Shown here piece after piece: positions 28,712 through 37,576 of a DNA stretch of 64,000 bases. A model generated the notes under the pieces. It searched no databases. It was given only the letters and a program-made list of their open reading frames with translations, and was not told the DNA's origin. This DNA is from CADEEN01 sp963816315 (GTDB lineage Bacteria > Pseudomonadota > Gammaproteobacteria > Burkholderiales > Burkholderiaceae_C): positions 1 through 64,000 of the forward strand of contig CAWFJZ010000005.1 of the NCBI GenBank assembly GCA_963816315.1, given 5' to 3'. The position numbers were made by a program, and so were the translations under genes. Each line of letters opens with the position of its first letter. Position 1 is the stretch's first letter.

Positions 28712-30235
28712 ATGCCCACCCCACTGCAAGTCGAATCCCTGCAAGCGCTGCTCGACACGCGCACGCCGATCACGCTGATCGAAACGCACGACGAGTCACG
28801 CGTGCTGGCGTTGTTCACTGCCGTGACGAAGAACAACGGCCGCGAGTTGTGGACCTGGTCGGCCAGCAGCGGCCTGCGCGTCGCGCAAGGGCTGAAGCTG
28901 CAACTGCTGGACATGGTCAAGAGCAAGGACGAAGAACCCGCGGACACCAAGGAGCTGCCCGCGGCGCTGCAAGCGGTGGAGAAGATGCGCGAGCCGGCAC
29001 TGGTGCTGTTCCTCGACATCCATCCGTTCCTCAGCAACCCGGTCATCACGCGCGGCATGAAGGAGCTCGCGCTGCGCTGCGAGAGCAAAGGCCTGCAACT
29101 GGTCTTCGTCGGCCATGACATCAAGCTGCCCGAAGAACTCTCGCCGCTGACGAGCCGTTTCGAGATCGAGCCGATGACGCTGGAGCGCGTCAAGTCCCTG
29201 TTCAACGACGAGTTGAAGCGCCGCCGCGATCGGCATGCAGGCGCCGACGTGACCGGCTCGCGGGCCACGCTCGACTCGCTGATGCGGCACATGGCCGGTC
29301 TGCCGGAAGCCTCCGTGCGCCACCTGGCGCGCATCGTGTTGGGCGATGGCGAGGTCAACACCGCCGACCTGGCGCGCGTGCTCGCGGTGAAGCATGACTT
29401 GATGGGTGGCGCCGAGGTGCTTTGCTTTGAGCAAGGCTTGCCCACGCTCGACGATGTGGCCGGCATGGCGGCGCTGAAACGTTGGCTGCATTTGCGCCGT
29501 CAACCTTTTCTCGATCCCCAAGCCTCGGGCCTGCCGTCACCGCGCGGTGTGTTGCTGCTCGGCGTGCAAGGCGCGGGCAAGAGCCTGGCTGCCAAGGCGA
29601 TTGCCGCGAGCTGGCAGGTGCCGCTGTTTCGCATGGACTTCGGCGCGCTGTACGACAAGTGGCAGGGCGAGAGCGAACGCAAATTGCGCCAAGCGCTGCG
29701 CGTGGCCGACGCGATGCAGCCCTGCGTGCTGTGGATGGACGAGATCGAAAAAGGATTGGCGGGAGGCGACAGCCAGGGCGACGGCACCGGCGCGGGCAAA
29801 CGCATGCTCGGCACGCTGCTGACGTGGATGGCCGAGCGCAAGAGCAGCGTCTTCCTCGCCGCGACGGCCAATGACATCGAAGCCCTGCCGCCCGAGCTGG
29901 TGCGCAAGGGCCGCTTCGATGAAATCTTCTTCGTCGATCTGCCCAACGAACCGGTGCGCGCTGGCATCTTCCGCATCCACTTGAACAAACACCGCATCGC
30001 CTTCGACGACCATGCGCTGGCGCGATTGGTGGCAGCGAGCGGCGGCTTCTCAGGCGCCGAAATCGAAGCCGCGATCGTCGGCGCGCGCTATGAAGCGCAT
30101 GGCGCGAAGAAGACAGCCGAGGCGGCGATGGTCGCGAGCGAAATCGCGCGGACCAAGCCCTTGTCGGTGACGAGGGCCGAGGCGATCGAGGCGTTGCGGG
30201 CTTGGGCGCGGGAGAGGGCGGTGGGGGCGGATTGA
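28712..30235 (+). CDS. AAA-family ATPase (Ycf46-like)
   Basis: A 507-residue protein with an N-terminal alpha/beta region (residues 1-250) that includes LVLFLDIHPFL and VFVGHDIKLPEELSPLT, then a classical AAA module: Walker A GVQGAGKSLAAKA near 284, Walker B CVLWMDEIEK near 340, an Arg finger region LVRKGRFDEIFFVDLP, and a lid ending in SGGFSGAEIEAAI. Length and architecture match the Ycf46/AAA group of bacteria and plastids, whose client is unknown. Single gene, downstream of purL. Confidence 0.85.
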   Translation: MPTPLQVESLQALLDTRTPITLIETHDESRVLALFTAVTKNNGRELWTWSASSGLRVAQGLKLQLLDMVKSKDEEPADTKELPAALQAVEKMREPALVLFLDIHPFLSNPVITRGMKELALRCESKGLQLVFVGHDIKLPEELSPLTSRFEIEPMTLERVKSLFNDELKRRRDRHAGADVTGSRATLDSLMRHMAGLPEASVRHLARIVLGDGEVNTADLARVLAVKHDLMGGAEVLCFEQGLPTLDDVAGMAALKRWLHLRRQPFLDPQASGLPSPRGVLLLGVQGAGKSLAAKAIAASWQVPLFRMDFGALYDKWQGESERKLRQALRVADAMQPCVLWMDEIEKGLAGGDSQGDGTGAGKRMLGTLLTWMAERKSSVFLAATANDIEALPPELVRKGRFDEIFFVDLPNEPVRAGIFRIHLNKHRIAFDDHALARLVAASGGFSGAEIEAAIVGARYEAHGAKKTAEAAMVASEIARTKPLSVTRAEAIEALRAWARERAVGAD

Positions 30236-30307
30236 GCCGAAGGCCTGCCGGCTGCCGTGAACTTTGGTGTCGTGCCCTGACGTCAGGCGTTGCCTCTGTT
30301 GGGGCAA

Positions 30308-31393
30308 TCACTCCCCCGCCGCCAACACCGCCGCCACTTTCCGCGTCTGCCCACCGCGCCACAGCGTCAGCGTCACGCTCTCCCCCGGCGCGCGCCGCTC
30401 GAGTTGCGACAGCATTTCGTCGAGGTCGCTAACCGGCTCATCGTTGACCGCGGTGATGACATCGCCCTGCACGATGTCGCCGCCGCGCTCGCGGCGGAAG
30501 ACTTGCAGGCCGGCTTTGGCGGCCGGGCCGTTGGGCGAGAGTTGCACCACCGGCACGCCTTTGGGCAGGTTCAGCGCGCGTGAGAGATTCGGCGAGCCGG
30601 CGGTGACGCCGAGCGCGGGGCGCACGAAGCGGCCGTCGCGGACGAGGCGCGGCACGATACGGTTGACCTCATCGACGGGGATCGCAAAGCCGATGCCCGC
30701 GCTCGCGCCGCTCGGGCTGGCGATCTGCGTGTTGACGCCGATCAGGCGGCCGGCCGAGTCGAGCAGCGGGCCGCCGGAGTTGCCGGGGTTGATCGCGGCG
30801 TCGGTCTGCACGACGCCGCGGATCGTGCGGCCGTTGAACGATTCGATCTCGCGATTCAGCGCGCTGACGACGCCGAGCGTCAGCGTTTGGTCGAGGCCGA
30901 ACGGGTTGCCGATCGCATAGACGCGCTGGCCGACGACGAGGTCGCGGCTCGTGCCGACGGCAATCGGCGGCAGCTTGTTTTGCGGCGCGTCGATCTTCAG
31001 CACCGCGAGGTCGCGGTCGGGAAAGGCGCCGACGAGCTTGGCGTTGAAGCTCGTCTGGTCGGCCAGCGTCACGCGCGCGCCGCTGCCGCCCTGGATGACG
31101 TGGAAGTTGGTCACGATGTGACCCTGCGCGTCCCAGACAAAACCGGTGCCGGTGCCGCGCGGCACCTGCATGACGTTCATGCTGAACATGTCGCGCTGCG
31201 TCGCCAGCGTCGTGATGTGCACCACCGACGGAGAGACGCGCTTGAAAAGATCGATGTTGGCCTGCTCGTCGGCGCCGAGCGGCCCGCGCGGCGTCACGGC
31301 GCGCGGCTGTGCGTCGGCCGGTTTCTGCGCGCTCGCGGGCAGCACAGCGAGCGCGGCAGCGAGCAGAAGGGCGGTGGTGCGAAGCAGGTTCAT
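30308..31393 (-). CDS. Periplasmic DegP/DegQ-type serine protease
   Basis: A 361-residue trypsin-like HtrA protease with one PDZ domain. A signal peptide (MNLLRTTALLLAAALAVLPASA) is followed by the catalytic triad: His in HIVTNFHVIQGG, Asp in PDRDLAVLKID, Ser in NPGNSGGPLLD. The C-terminal PDZ has GVPVVQLSPNGPAAKAGL. With only one PDZ it resembles DegS or short DegQ-like proteins. ATG 31393 is chosen for the signal peptide. It reads away from the prolyl hydroxylase gene. Confidence 0.9.
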   Translation of the reverse strand: MNLLRTTALLLAAALAVLPASAQKPADAQPRAVTPRGPLGADEQANIDLFKRVSPSVVHITTLATQRDMFSMNVMQVPRGTGTGFVWDAQGHIVTNFHVIQGGSGARVTLADQTSFNAKLVGAFPDRDLAVLKIDAPQNKLPPIAVGTSRDLVVGQRVYAIGNPFGLDQTLTLGVVSALNREIESFNGRTIRGVVQTDAAINPGNSGGPLLDSAGRLIGVNTQIASPSGASAGIGFAIPVDEVNRIVPRLVRDGRFVRPALGVTAGSPNLSRALNLPKGVPVVQLSPNGPAAKAGLQVFRRERGGDIVQGDVITAVNDEPVSDLDEMLSQLERRAPGESVTLTLWRGGQTRKVAAVLAAGE

Positions 31394-31511
31394 GCTGGCT
31401 TTCTGCGACGAGGTTCGTCCTGGCGATGTTGGGCGGCGAGCACGCGTTTCAAGCGGCACTCGCGCTCACACTCGATTGCGAACGTGCCAGCGGGCACTGC
31501 AAAATTGAGGC

Positions 31512-32384
31512 ATGCAGGTCAAGCAACCCGTCACCCCCGAACTCCGCCAGTGGATCATCGCCCAGGCCCAGGCCGGCCACGCGCCCGAAGTGGTGCTGCA
31601 GTCGATGCGCGCCAGCGGCTGGAACGAAGACGTGGCCATCGCCGCGATGGAAGACACGCTGCAGGGCTTTCTCGCCGAGCACCAGGCGCGGCAGCAGCCG
31701 GAGCCGGTGCTGGCGCTGCCCAACGCAGTGCCGGTGCCCGACGCCGACGTGGCCGAGTCGCCGGTCTGGGTCGATGGTGGGGATCGGCGAGTGCAGATCG
31801 TGATGGCGATGAGGCAGCCGCGTGTCATCGTCTTCGGCGGCCTGCTCTCTGACGACGAGTGCGACGCGATCATCGCTGCGGCCGAGCCGCGCCTGGCGCG
31901 TTCGGAGACGGTGCAGATGGACACCGGCGGCAGCGAAGTCCATGCCGCGCGCACCAGCCGCGGCATGTTCTTCGAGCGCGGCGAGAACGAGGTCTGCAGA
32001 CGCGTCGAGGCGCGGCTGGCCAAGCTGCTGTCGTGGCCGGTGATCAACGGCGAGGGCCTGCAGGTGCTGCACTACCTGCCCGGCGCCGAGTACCAGCCAC
32101 ACCATGATTATTTCGACCCGGCCAAATCAGGCACGGTGCCGATCGTCGCCCGCGGCGGCCAGCGCGTGGCGACGATCGTGATGTACCTCAACAGCCCGGA
32201 CAAGGGCGGCGGCACGACGTTTCCGGACGTCGGTGTGGAGGTCGGCCCGGTCAAGGGCAACGCCGTTTTCTTCAGCTACGACCGTCCGCACCCGAGCACG
32301 AAGACGCTGCATGGCGGCGCGCCGGTGATCGCCGGTGAAAAGTGGGTGGCGACCAAGTGGCTGCGTGAGCGCGAGTTCAAATAG
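31512..32384 (+). CDS. Prolyl 4-hydroxylase-type 2OG-Fe(II) oxygenase
   Basis: A 290-residue dioxygenase. The iron site HxD is His197 and Asp199 (PHHDYFD) with His267 (TLHGGAP) distal, and Lys277 (GEKWVATKW) fits the 2-oxoglutarate anchor. The C-terminal 180 residues are the P4H core with CDAIIAAAEPRLARSE and GGTTFPDVG. The N-terminal 55 residues (ELRQWIIAQAQAGHAPEVVL) form a UBA-like helical bundle, common in this family from Burkholderiales. The protein substrate is unknown; elongation factor Tu and collagen-like proteins are the known targets of bacterial P4Hs. Confidence 0.9.
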   Translation: MQVKQPVTPELRQWIIAQAQAGHAPEVVLQSMRASGWNEDVAIAAMEDTLQGFLAEHQARQQPEPVLALPNAVPVPDADVAESPVWVDGGDRRVQIVMAMRQPRVIVFGGLLSDDECDAIIAAAEPRLARSETVQMDTGGSEVHAARTSRGMFFERGENEVCRRVEARLAKLLSWPVINGEGLQVLHYLPGAEYQPHHDYFDPAKSGTVPIVARGGQRVATIVMYLNSPDKGGGTTFPDVGVEVGPVKGNAVFFSYDRPHPSTKTLHGGAPVIAGEKWVATKWLREREFK

Positions 32385-32436
32385 ACGATCAAGGGTAAAT
32401 ACGAGTCAACCGCTCGGGAACTAATTCGTTGTGAGC

Positions 32437-32456
32437 ACTGAGCAATTCCGCTCAGT
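32437..32456. promoter_or_regulatory. ACTGAGC inverted repeat upstream of small secreted protein
   Basis: ACTGAGC and GCTCAGT are perfect 7-base arms around a 6-base AATTCC spacer, ending 22 bases before ATG 32479. Could be an operator or a hairpin in the leader. The surrounding 32385-32478 is AT-richer than coding sequence, fitting a promoter region. Confidence 0.4.
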
Positions 32457-32478
32457 CCAATATTCGATCGAACCCCCC

Positions 32479-32733
32479 ATGAACAAGCTCCTGACCGCCC
32501 TGGCTGCCCTGGCCTTCGCCGCTGTTGCCTCTGCCCAGACTGCCGCTCCCGCCGCCGCCGTGCCGGCCGTCAAGGCTGCCGCTCCGGTGGCCGCTGCTGC
32601 CCCGGCCGCTCCGGCTGCCAAGGCCGAAATGAAGGCCGATGCCAAGCCGATGGCTGCCAAGGCCGACGAGAAGAAGGCCAAGGTTGCCAAGAAGGCCAAG
32701 AAGGCAATGAAGAAAGACGAGAAGAAGGCGTAA
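32479..32733 (+). CDS. Small exported Ala/Lys-rich protein
   Basis: An 84-residue protein: signal peptide MNKLLTALAALAFAAVASA, then a low-complexity Ala/Pro/Val region (TAAPAAAVPAVKAAAPVA) and a strongly basic Lys-rich tail (KKAKVAKKAKKAMKKDEKK). Such histone-H1-like tails recur in small Burkholderiales proteins of unknown role. Frame and codon use support it as real, and a strong terminator follows at once. Highly expressed, envelope or periplasmic; function unknown. ATG 32431 upstream would disrupt the signal peptide. Confidence 0.75.
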   Translation: MNKLLTALAALAFAAVASAQTAAPAAAVPAVKAAAPVAAAAPAAPAAKAEMKADAKPMAAKADEKKAKVAKKAKKAMKKDEKKA

Positions 32734-32754
32734 TGCTTTCGGCTCACAGGACCA

Positions 32755-32807
32755 CCCGGCTCCGGCCGGGCTCTTGAGAAAAAACCCGGCTTTGGCCGGG
32801 TTTTTTG
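32755..32807. terminator. Tandem hairpins, second a bidirectional intrinsic terminator
   Basis: Two hairpins lie between convergent genes. The first is CCCGGCTCCGGCCGGG (32755-32770). The second (32779-32807) has AAAACCCGGC pairing with GCCGGGTTTT, flanked by an A run and a T run, so it works in both directions: for the Ala/Lys-rich protein on plus and the hypothetical gene on minus. Confidence 0.85.
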
Positions 32808-32809
32808 TT

Positions 32810-33301
32810 TCAGGAGAGCTGAGGTACCGTCCTTCTGGCCATCGCAGCGAGGTGGCGCTGGGTGCCGATCTGCGCCCATTTGCGCTGCTCCCAGGTCTGC
32901 GGCCCTTGCACAGGCCACTGCCCGATCAGCGGCGCCAACTCGGCGGCCGGCAGGCGCAGGTACGCCGGGCGGTGGCTGCGCAGCAGCCAGATGCCGGGGC
33001 AGAGATGGCGCGGCAGCGGTGCATGCCGGCCGGTCACCCAATAGACGCAGCAGCGTTCGGTCCAGTAGCTCTGGCGGTCGAAATAGACCCGTCCGGCAAT
33101 GCCGCTATCTGCCGGCAGCACCACATGGTCGGTGTCGGTTTCGATGACGGCGAAGGCCAGGTCGGCCGGCGTGTCGCCGCCGTGGCAGACCAGGATCACG
33201 CGCCGGATGTCTGCGGCGGCGATGCGGTCGGCAGGTTGCTGATTGCGCAGCACCACCAGATCGCAACCTTCCCAGCGCGTGGACAGCCGTTCGTGCTTCA
33301 T
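32810..33301 (-). CDS. Conserved hypothetical protein, 163 aa
   Basis: Begins MKHERLSTRWEGCDLVVLRN and carries GGDTPADLAFAVIETDTDHV, a YFDRQSYWTERCCVYWVTGR segment with two adjacent Cys, and a basic C-terminus WEQRKWAQIGTQRHLAAMAR. No known domain recognised. ATG 33301 fits better than 33322. The stop abuts the shared terminator. Confidence 0.65.
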   Translation of the reverse strand: MKHERLSTRWEGCDLVVLRNQQPADRIAAADIRRVILVCHGGDTPADLAFAVIETDTDHVVLPADSGIAGRVYFDRQSYWTERCCVYWVTGRHAPLPRHLCPGIWLLRSHRPAYLRLPAAELAPLIGQWPVQGPQTWEQRKWAQIGTQRHLAAMARRTVPQLS

Positions 33302-33370
33302 CGTCGGACGTTCTCTTTGCAACGATGGCCGAGACTAGGCCGGCACGGCTCACCTTGTTGTGAGAAGGCA

Positions 33371-34105
33371 CTACAAAGTGCAAGCGTTGTCGTACAGCGC
33401 AGGAGTACGAGCGGCGCGCACGAGGCCGTGATCCGAGCGCACGCGGTCGCGGCCCTCGTGCAGGTGGTCGTTGAAGTACTCCACGCGGCGCAAGTCGCCG
33501 ATGGCAAAGCGGCTCGCGGCGACGAACTCCTCCCACGGCTTGAGTGGCCGCCACCATCTGTGTGGTCACCGCATGCGGGCTGTCGTTCAGGTCGCCCAAC
33601 AGCACCAGCGGTTCGCGGGTGCGCGCCAGGCGGGCGTGCACGATCAGGCGCAGCGCAGCGCATTCTGCGGCGCGCATGACGAGCGAGCGCAGCGTCGCGC
33701 GGGCGATCAGCGCCGGGTCCTCGCGGTCTTCGATGACTTCGCCGGCCGCGTTCTGCAAGAACTTCGGCCGCTTGCTCTTCAGGTGCGCGACCAGCACGCG
33801 CATCGTGCCGCGGCCGCCGGGCATCTCGAGCGCGGCCTCGAGAATCGGCCGCTCGAAGGCGCGGTGCTCGCCGAGTTCGGACACGGCGACGCTTCATCCC
33901 AGACTTCCTGAACAGCGATCACGTCGGCGTTCAGGCGGCGGATCATCGAGCCGAGCCATTCGATCTTGCGCTGGTGCTCGTCGGCGGAATACGGTTCTTG
34001 ATTCGCGTAGAACGGGCGGCCGGGGTTGGCGAGGTTGAGCGTGTTGCAGGTGGCCAGCACCAGCGTGGCAGGGGCCGGCGCGGCGCCGTTGTTTGCGTTG
34101 TTCAT
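33371..34105 (-). pseudogene. Endonuclease/exonuclease/phosphatase-family protein, decayed
   Basis: Fragments of one EEP-fold nuclease. From ATG 34105 it reads LATCNTLNLANPGRPFY and VIAVQEVWDEAS, then jumps frame to VSELGEHRAFERPILEAALE, VLVAHLKSKRPKF and LVLLGDLNDSPHAVTTQMV, then jumps again to WEEFVAASRFAIGDLRRVEY, YFNDHLHEGRDR and SDHGLVRAA, ending at TAG 33371. Compared with the usual protein, about 55 residues are missing at the first junction and about 50 at the second, as well as frame. Catalytic motifs (QE, GDLND, SDH) remain, so this is a recently broken gene. Overlaps the DUF4010 gene as ATGA. Confidence 0.8.
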
Positions 34106-35373
34106 GCGCCGAGTGTCATGAATCGCGTGCCGGCCCACAAGCCGAGTGCCGCTGCGAGCCAAGACGCCGCCAACGTGGCGCTGATGCGCGCGCCGTAGGT
34201 GGCGCCGCCGGCGGCGAAGGCGACCACGCTGCGGCTGGCGCTGTTGACGCCCGCTGCCACCAGTGCGGCCATCAGCGCCTCGTCTGCAACGACGGCACCT
34301 TGTGCATGCAGACCGAAGGCCGCCGCGATCGGTGCATGCGCGTCGGCCAACGCGGCCAGTGCACTGCCGGCAAGCAGGCCTTGCATGCCGAAGCGGCTGC
34401 GCAGCCAGCCGACGGCGGTCGACACGCCGAGCAGCAAAGCGGCCACGAGCAAGGCTTCGCGCAAACGCAGCGGCCGGCGTTGGGCGCTCGGTGGTGCCGG
34501 CACGGTCTCGCCGTTGCGCGTGTTCCATGCACCGGCGAGCAACGCGACGAGCGCGCCGGCCAGCGCCATCGGCAGCAAGCGCGGCAGCAGGGAAGGGCTG
34601 GCGACGGCCGCGATCGCGAAGGCCTGCAACCAGGTGGCTGCGCCCGACAGGCTGGCCGCACCGGCCAGACGGCGCTGCATGGGCGGCGCTTGCTTTTTGG
34701 CTTGCGCGCCGAGCGTGGCGATGGTGGCCGTGCTGGAGACGAAACCGCCGAGCAGGCCGGCCGCCATCAGTGCCTGCCGCTGCCCGAGCAGGCGCTGTGC
34801 GACATGGGCCGCGGCCTGGATCGACAGGATCAAGAGCACGAGCCACGCCGCCGTGCGCAGCGCCAGGCCACCGAGCGCGGGCAGCGGCGCGGCCGGCGCC
34901 AGCGGCACGATGACCAGTGCCACGCCGGCCAGTACCAGCGCATCGTGCAGTTCCTGCTCGGTCAGCCACTCGGTGGCGAAGCGGTGCATGCCCTCGCGCG
35001 CGGCGAGCAATGCGGCCAGCACGGCGCCGCAGGCCGCGCCGACGGCCGGTTGCACGACGCACTGCACGCCGACGAGGTAGGCGACGACGAGCGCGACTTC
35101 GGTCGTCAGACCGGGATCGGCGGGCGCCTGCGGGCCGCGCACCGAGCGCCAGTACGCCAGCGCCGCGAACGCCGACACCGCGAGCGCGCCGACAGCAACG
35201 AGCGCACCGGGCGAGAGCGATTGCGCGAGCGCACCGGCCACAGTGACGAGTGCGAAGGTGCGCATCCCCGCCGCCTTGCGCTGCGACCCACTGCCCTTGC
35301 GCCGCTCGCGCTCGATGCCCACCAGCAGGCCGACGCCGAGGGCGACGGCCAAGCCGACCCAGCTCTCAGGCAT
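34102..35373 (-). CDS. MgtC/SapB-DUF4010 membrane protein
   Basis: A 423-residue polytopic protein. The N-terminal MgtC-like part shows GLAVALGVGLLVGIERERRK and AGMRTFALVTVAGALAQ. The C-terminal DUF4010 part contains LGGFVSSTATIATLG and GAASLSGAATWLQAFA. About 11-12 hydrophobic segments. The stop at 34102 overlaps the next start (ATGA). The family may take part in Mg or acid stress, but function here is unknown. Confidence 0.85.
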   Translation of the reverse strand: MPESWVGLAVALGVGLLVGIERERRKGSGSQRKAAGMRTFALVTVAGALAQSLSPGALVAVGALAVSAFAALAYWRSVRGPQAPADPGLTTEVALVVAYLVGVQCVVQPAVGAACGAVLAALLAAREGMHRFATEWLTEQELHDALVLAGVALVIVPLAPAAPLPALGGLALRTAAWLVLLILSIQAAAHVAQRLLGQRQALMAAGLLGGFVSSTATIATLGAQAKKQAPPMQRRLAGAASLSGAATWLQAFAIAAVASPSLLPRLLPMALAGALVALLAGAWNTRNGETVPAPPSAQRRPLRLREALLVAALLLGVSTAVGWLRSRFGMQGLLAGSALAALADAHAPIAAAFGLHAQGAVVADEALMAALVAAGVNSASRSVVAFAAGGATYGARISATLAASWLAAALGLWAGTRFMTLGA

Positions 35374-36727
35374 CGACGCCGATCGCGTGCGGCGGCACGC
35401 CGGCGCGCCAGCCGAGTTCATTGCCGATGCGAAAGCGCAGCGTGTCGGTGGCGTCGGGGTCGCCGTGGACGACGAAAGTGTGGCGCGGCGGGCGTTCGAT
35501 CTGCGTCATCCACGCCATCAGCTCGTCGGCGTCGGCATGGCCGGAGAAGCCTTCGAGGTGGCTGACCTCGGCGCGGACCGGCACCATCTCGCCGAAGATT
35601 TTCACCTCGCTCGCGCCGGCGATGATCTTCGCGCCGCGCGTGCCGGCGACCTGGAAGCCGGGGAAGACGAGGTGGTGCTTTTCATCCGGCGCGAGTGACT
35701 TCAAGTGATGCAGCACGCGCCCGCCGGTGGCCATGCCGCTGGCCGAGATGATGACGCTCGGAAAACGCGAGCGCGATGACGACAGGCGCTGCGATTGCAA
35801 GCCGGTTTCGATGAAGCGCACGCCGTCCTTGAGCGTCGCCAGTTCGCGCGGCGACACGCGCAACAGCTTGCGGTGCTTCAACGTCAGCTCGGTGGCGGCG
35901 ATCGCCATCGGACTGTCGAGGTAGATCGGTAGCGAGTGCGGAATGTCGCCGCCGGCGCGCAGGCGTTGCAGCACCACCAGCAGCGCTTGCGCGCGGCCGA
36001 CGGCGAACGAGGGCAGCAGCACCGAGCCGCCGCGCGCGACCGTGCGGCGGATGATGTCGCCCAGGCGCGCTTGCACATCCTCCTTCGGGTGCGTGCGGTT
36101 GCCGTAGGTCGCTTCGATCAGCAGCACGTCGGCCGCGCGCACGGCTTGCGGCGCCGGCAGCAGCAGGTCGTTGCTGCGGCCGAGATCGCCGGAATAGACG
36201 ATGCGCTCGCGGCCCGCCGTCAGCGTGACCGCACTCGCGCCGAGCAGATGACCGACGGGCGTGAAGCCGATCTGCACACGCCCGACTTCGGCGCCGCGGC
36301 CCGACGGCAGCGCGCTGATGCGCTGCACCGCGCGCGCCGCGTCGGCCTTGGTGTAGAGCGGCAAGGCCGGTGTGTGCGACGCGCTGCCGTAACGGTTGGC
36401 GCGGCGCGCGTCTTCTTCCTGCAGATGCGCGCTGTCGGCGAGCAGCACGGCGCACAGATCGCGTGTGGCGGTGTTGGTGAAGATCGGGCCGCGATAACCG
36501 TGCTTGACCAGCACCGGCAACCAGCCGCTGTGGTCGAGATGGGCATGGCTGAGCACGACCGCGTCGATGCTGCGCACGTCGATCGGCAGCGGCTGCCAGT
36601 TGCGTTCGCGGTGCAGCTTCAGGCCCTGGAACAAGCCGCAGTCGAGCAGGATGCGCGAGCCGCCGACCTCGACGAGGTGCTTCGAGCCGGTGACGCCGTC
36701 GGCGGCGCCGAAACTTGTCAATCTCAT
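35366..36727 (-). CDS. Beta-CASP metallo-beta-lactamase-fold ribonuclease/hydrolase
   Basis: A 453-residue MBL plus beta-CASP protein similar to YsiA/CPSF-73-type RNA-processing exonucleases. The metal site is SHAHLDHSG with His61, His63, Asp65, His66; later ligands GHLLGA and YSGDLGR; the beta-CASP domain has IEATYGNRTHP, VLLPSFAVGRAQALL, and the C-terminal MTQIERPPRHTFVVHGDP. ATG 36727 is the normal start (MRLTSFGAADGVTGSKHL); an in-frame start at 36835 would add 36 residues encoded by the dispersed repeat. Confidence 0.9.
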   Translation of the reverse strand: MRLTSFGAADGVTGSKHLVEVGGSRILLDCGLFQGLKLHRERNWQPLPIDVRSIDAVVLSHAHLDHSGWLPVLVKHGYRGPIFTNTATRDLCAVLLADSAHLQEEDARRANRYGSASHTPALPLYTKADAARAVQRISALPSGRGAEVGRVQIGFTPVGHLLGASAVTLTAGRERIVYSGDLGRSNDLLLPAPQAVRAADVLLIEATYGNRTHPKEDVQARLGDIIRRTVARGGSVLLPSFAVGRAQALLVVLQRLRAGGDIPHSLPIYLDSPMAIAATELTLKHRKLLRVSPRELATLKDGVRFIETGLQSQRLSSSRSRFPSVIISASGMATGGRVLHHLKSLAPDEKHHLVFPGFQVAGTRGAKIIAGASEVKIFGEMVPVRAEVSHLEGFSGHADADELMAWMTQIERPPRHTFVVHGDPDATDTLRFRIGNELGWRAGVPPHAIGVDA

Positions 36728-36734
36728 GGGCCAC

Positions 36735-36829
36735 CGCCGGGCCGCCCCAAGCGTGGTCGCGCCGCAAGGGCCACGAAGGGGCCCATCTCTGGGCCGGGGG
36801 GCCGCGAACGCAGTGAGCTTGGGGGCCTC
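36735..36829. repeat. GC-rich dispersed repeat, intergenic copy
   Basis: On the minus strand it begins at the stop of the NAD-binding gene with GAGGCCCCCAAGCTCACT and ends CTTGGGGCGGCCCGGCG just before ATG 36727. It fills almost the whole 100-base gap. An in-frame ATG at 36835 would translate it as an N-terminal extension LTAFAAPRPRDGPLRGPCG. Confidence 0.85.
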
Positions 36830-37499
36830 ATGCATTTCCGAGCGATTGCAGCTCGCCGGACTCGATCACCTGCACCGCATCGCCCGACTGATGCAGCGCG
36901 ACGCACATCGCCCGCGCGACCACTTGCGCGTCGATCGGCCGGATCGACGCCGGCAGCAAGCCCGAGATCGGCGTCAACACCTTGATCATCAGCGCCTCGC
37001 TCGGCCGCGACGCCTGGCCCAGCGTTTCACGGCGGCCGACGAGCAGCGACGGCCGTGCGATGACGAGGCGCTGGAAGCCCATCCTGCGCAGCGCGGCTTC
37101 GGTGTCGGCCTTGACGCGGTTGTAGAACACGGGCGAGCCTGTTGATGCGCCCAGCGCCGAAACCACGGCCATGCGCGTCACGCCTGCGGCTTGCGCGGCG
37201 CGCGCGGTGTCGATCACGGCGTCGAAATCGACTGTGCGAAACGCTTCTTTCGAACCCGCGACCTTGATCGTCGTGCCTAGCGCGCAGTACAGGTCGTCGG
37301 CGGCAGGCAGCAACAACGTCGGGTGCGCGAAATCGACGACCTGTTGTTGCACGCCCTTCGGCGGCGGCTCGATCGGCTTGCGCACCAGCGCATGCACCGA
37401 ACGGTAGCCGCTGTCGGGCGCCGCCAGTTGCTGCAGCAGCGCGCGGCCGATGAGGCCGCTGGCGCCGGCAACGAGGGCAGTGCGGGCGCGCATGTTCAT
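36828..37499 (-). CDS. NAD(P)-binding Rossmann (HTATIP2/NmrA-like) oxidoreductase
   Basis: A 223-residue atypical short-chain reductase. The glycine motif is VAGASGLIGRALLQQL; further segments DDLYCALGTTIKVAGSKEAF, VVSALGASTGSPVFYNRVKA with Tyr and Lys of the catalytic pair, and FQRLVIARPSLLVG are typical of the oxidoreductase HTATIP2-like group of Burkholderiales. Substrate unknown. Its stop lies at the edge of the dispersed repeat, upstream of the MBL gene on the same strand. Confidence 0.87.
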   Translation of the reverse strand: MNMRARTALVAGASGLIGRALLQQLAAPDSGYRSVHALVRKPIEPPPKGVQQQVVDFAHPTLLLPAADDLYCALGTTIKVAGSKEAFRTVDFDAVIDTARAAQAAGVTRMAVVSALGASTGSPVFYNRVKADTEAALRRMGFQRLVIARPSLLVGRRETLGQASRPSEALMIKVLTPISGLLPASIRPIDAQVVARAMCVALHQSGDAVQVIESGELQSLGNA

Positions 37500-37576
37500 C
37501 GGGCCATTGTGGCCCGCGCGCCAAGCCGGCGATTGCGCTCGAACAAGCGCGGCGTTTTGCGCCGCGCCGGCAAGTT

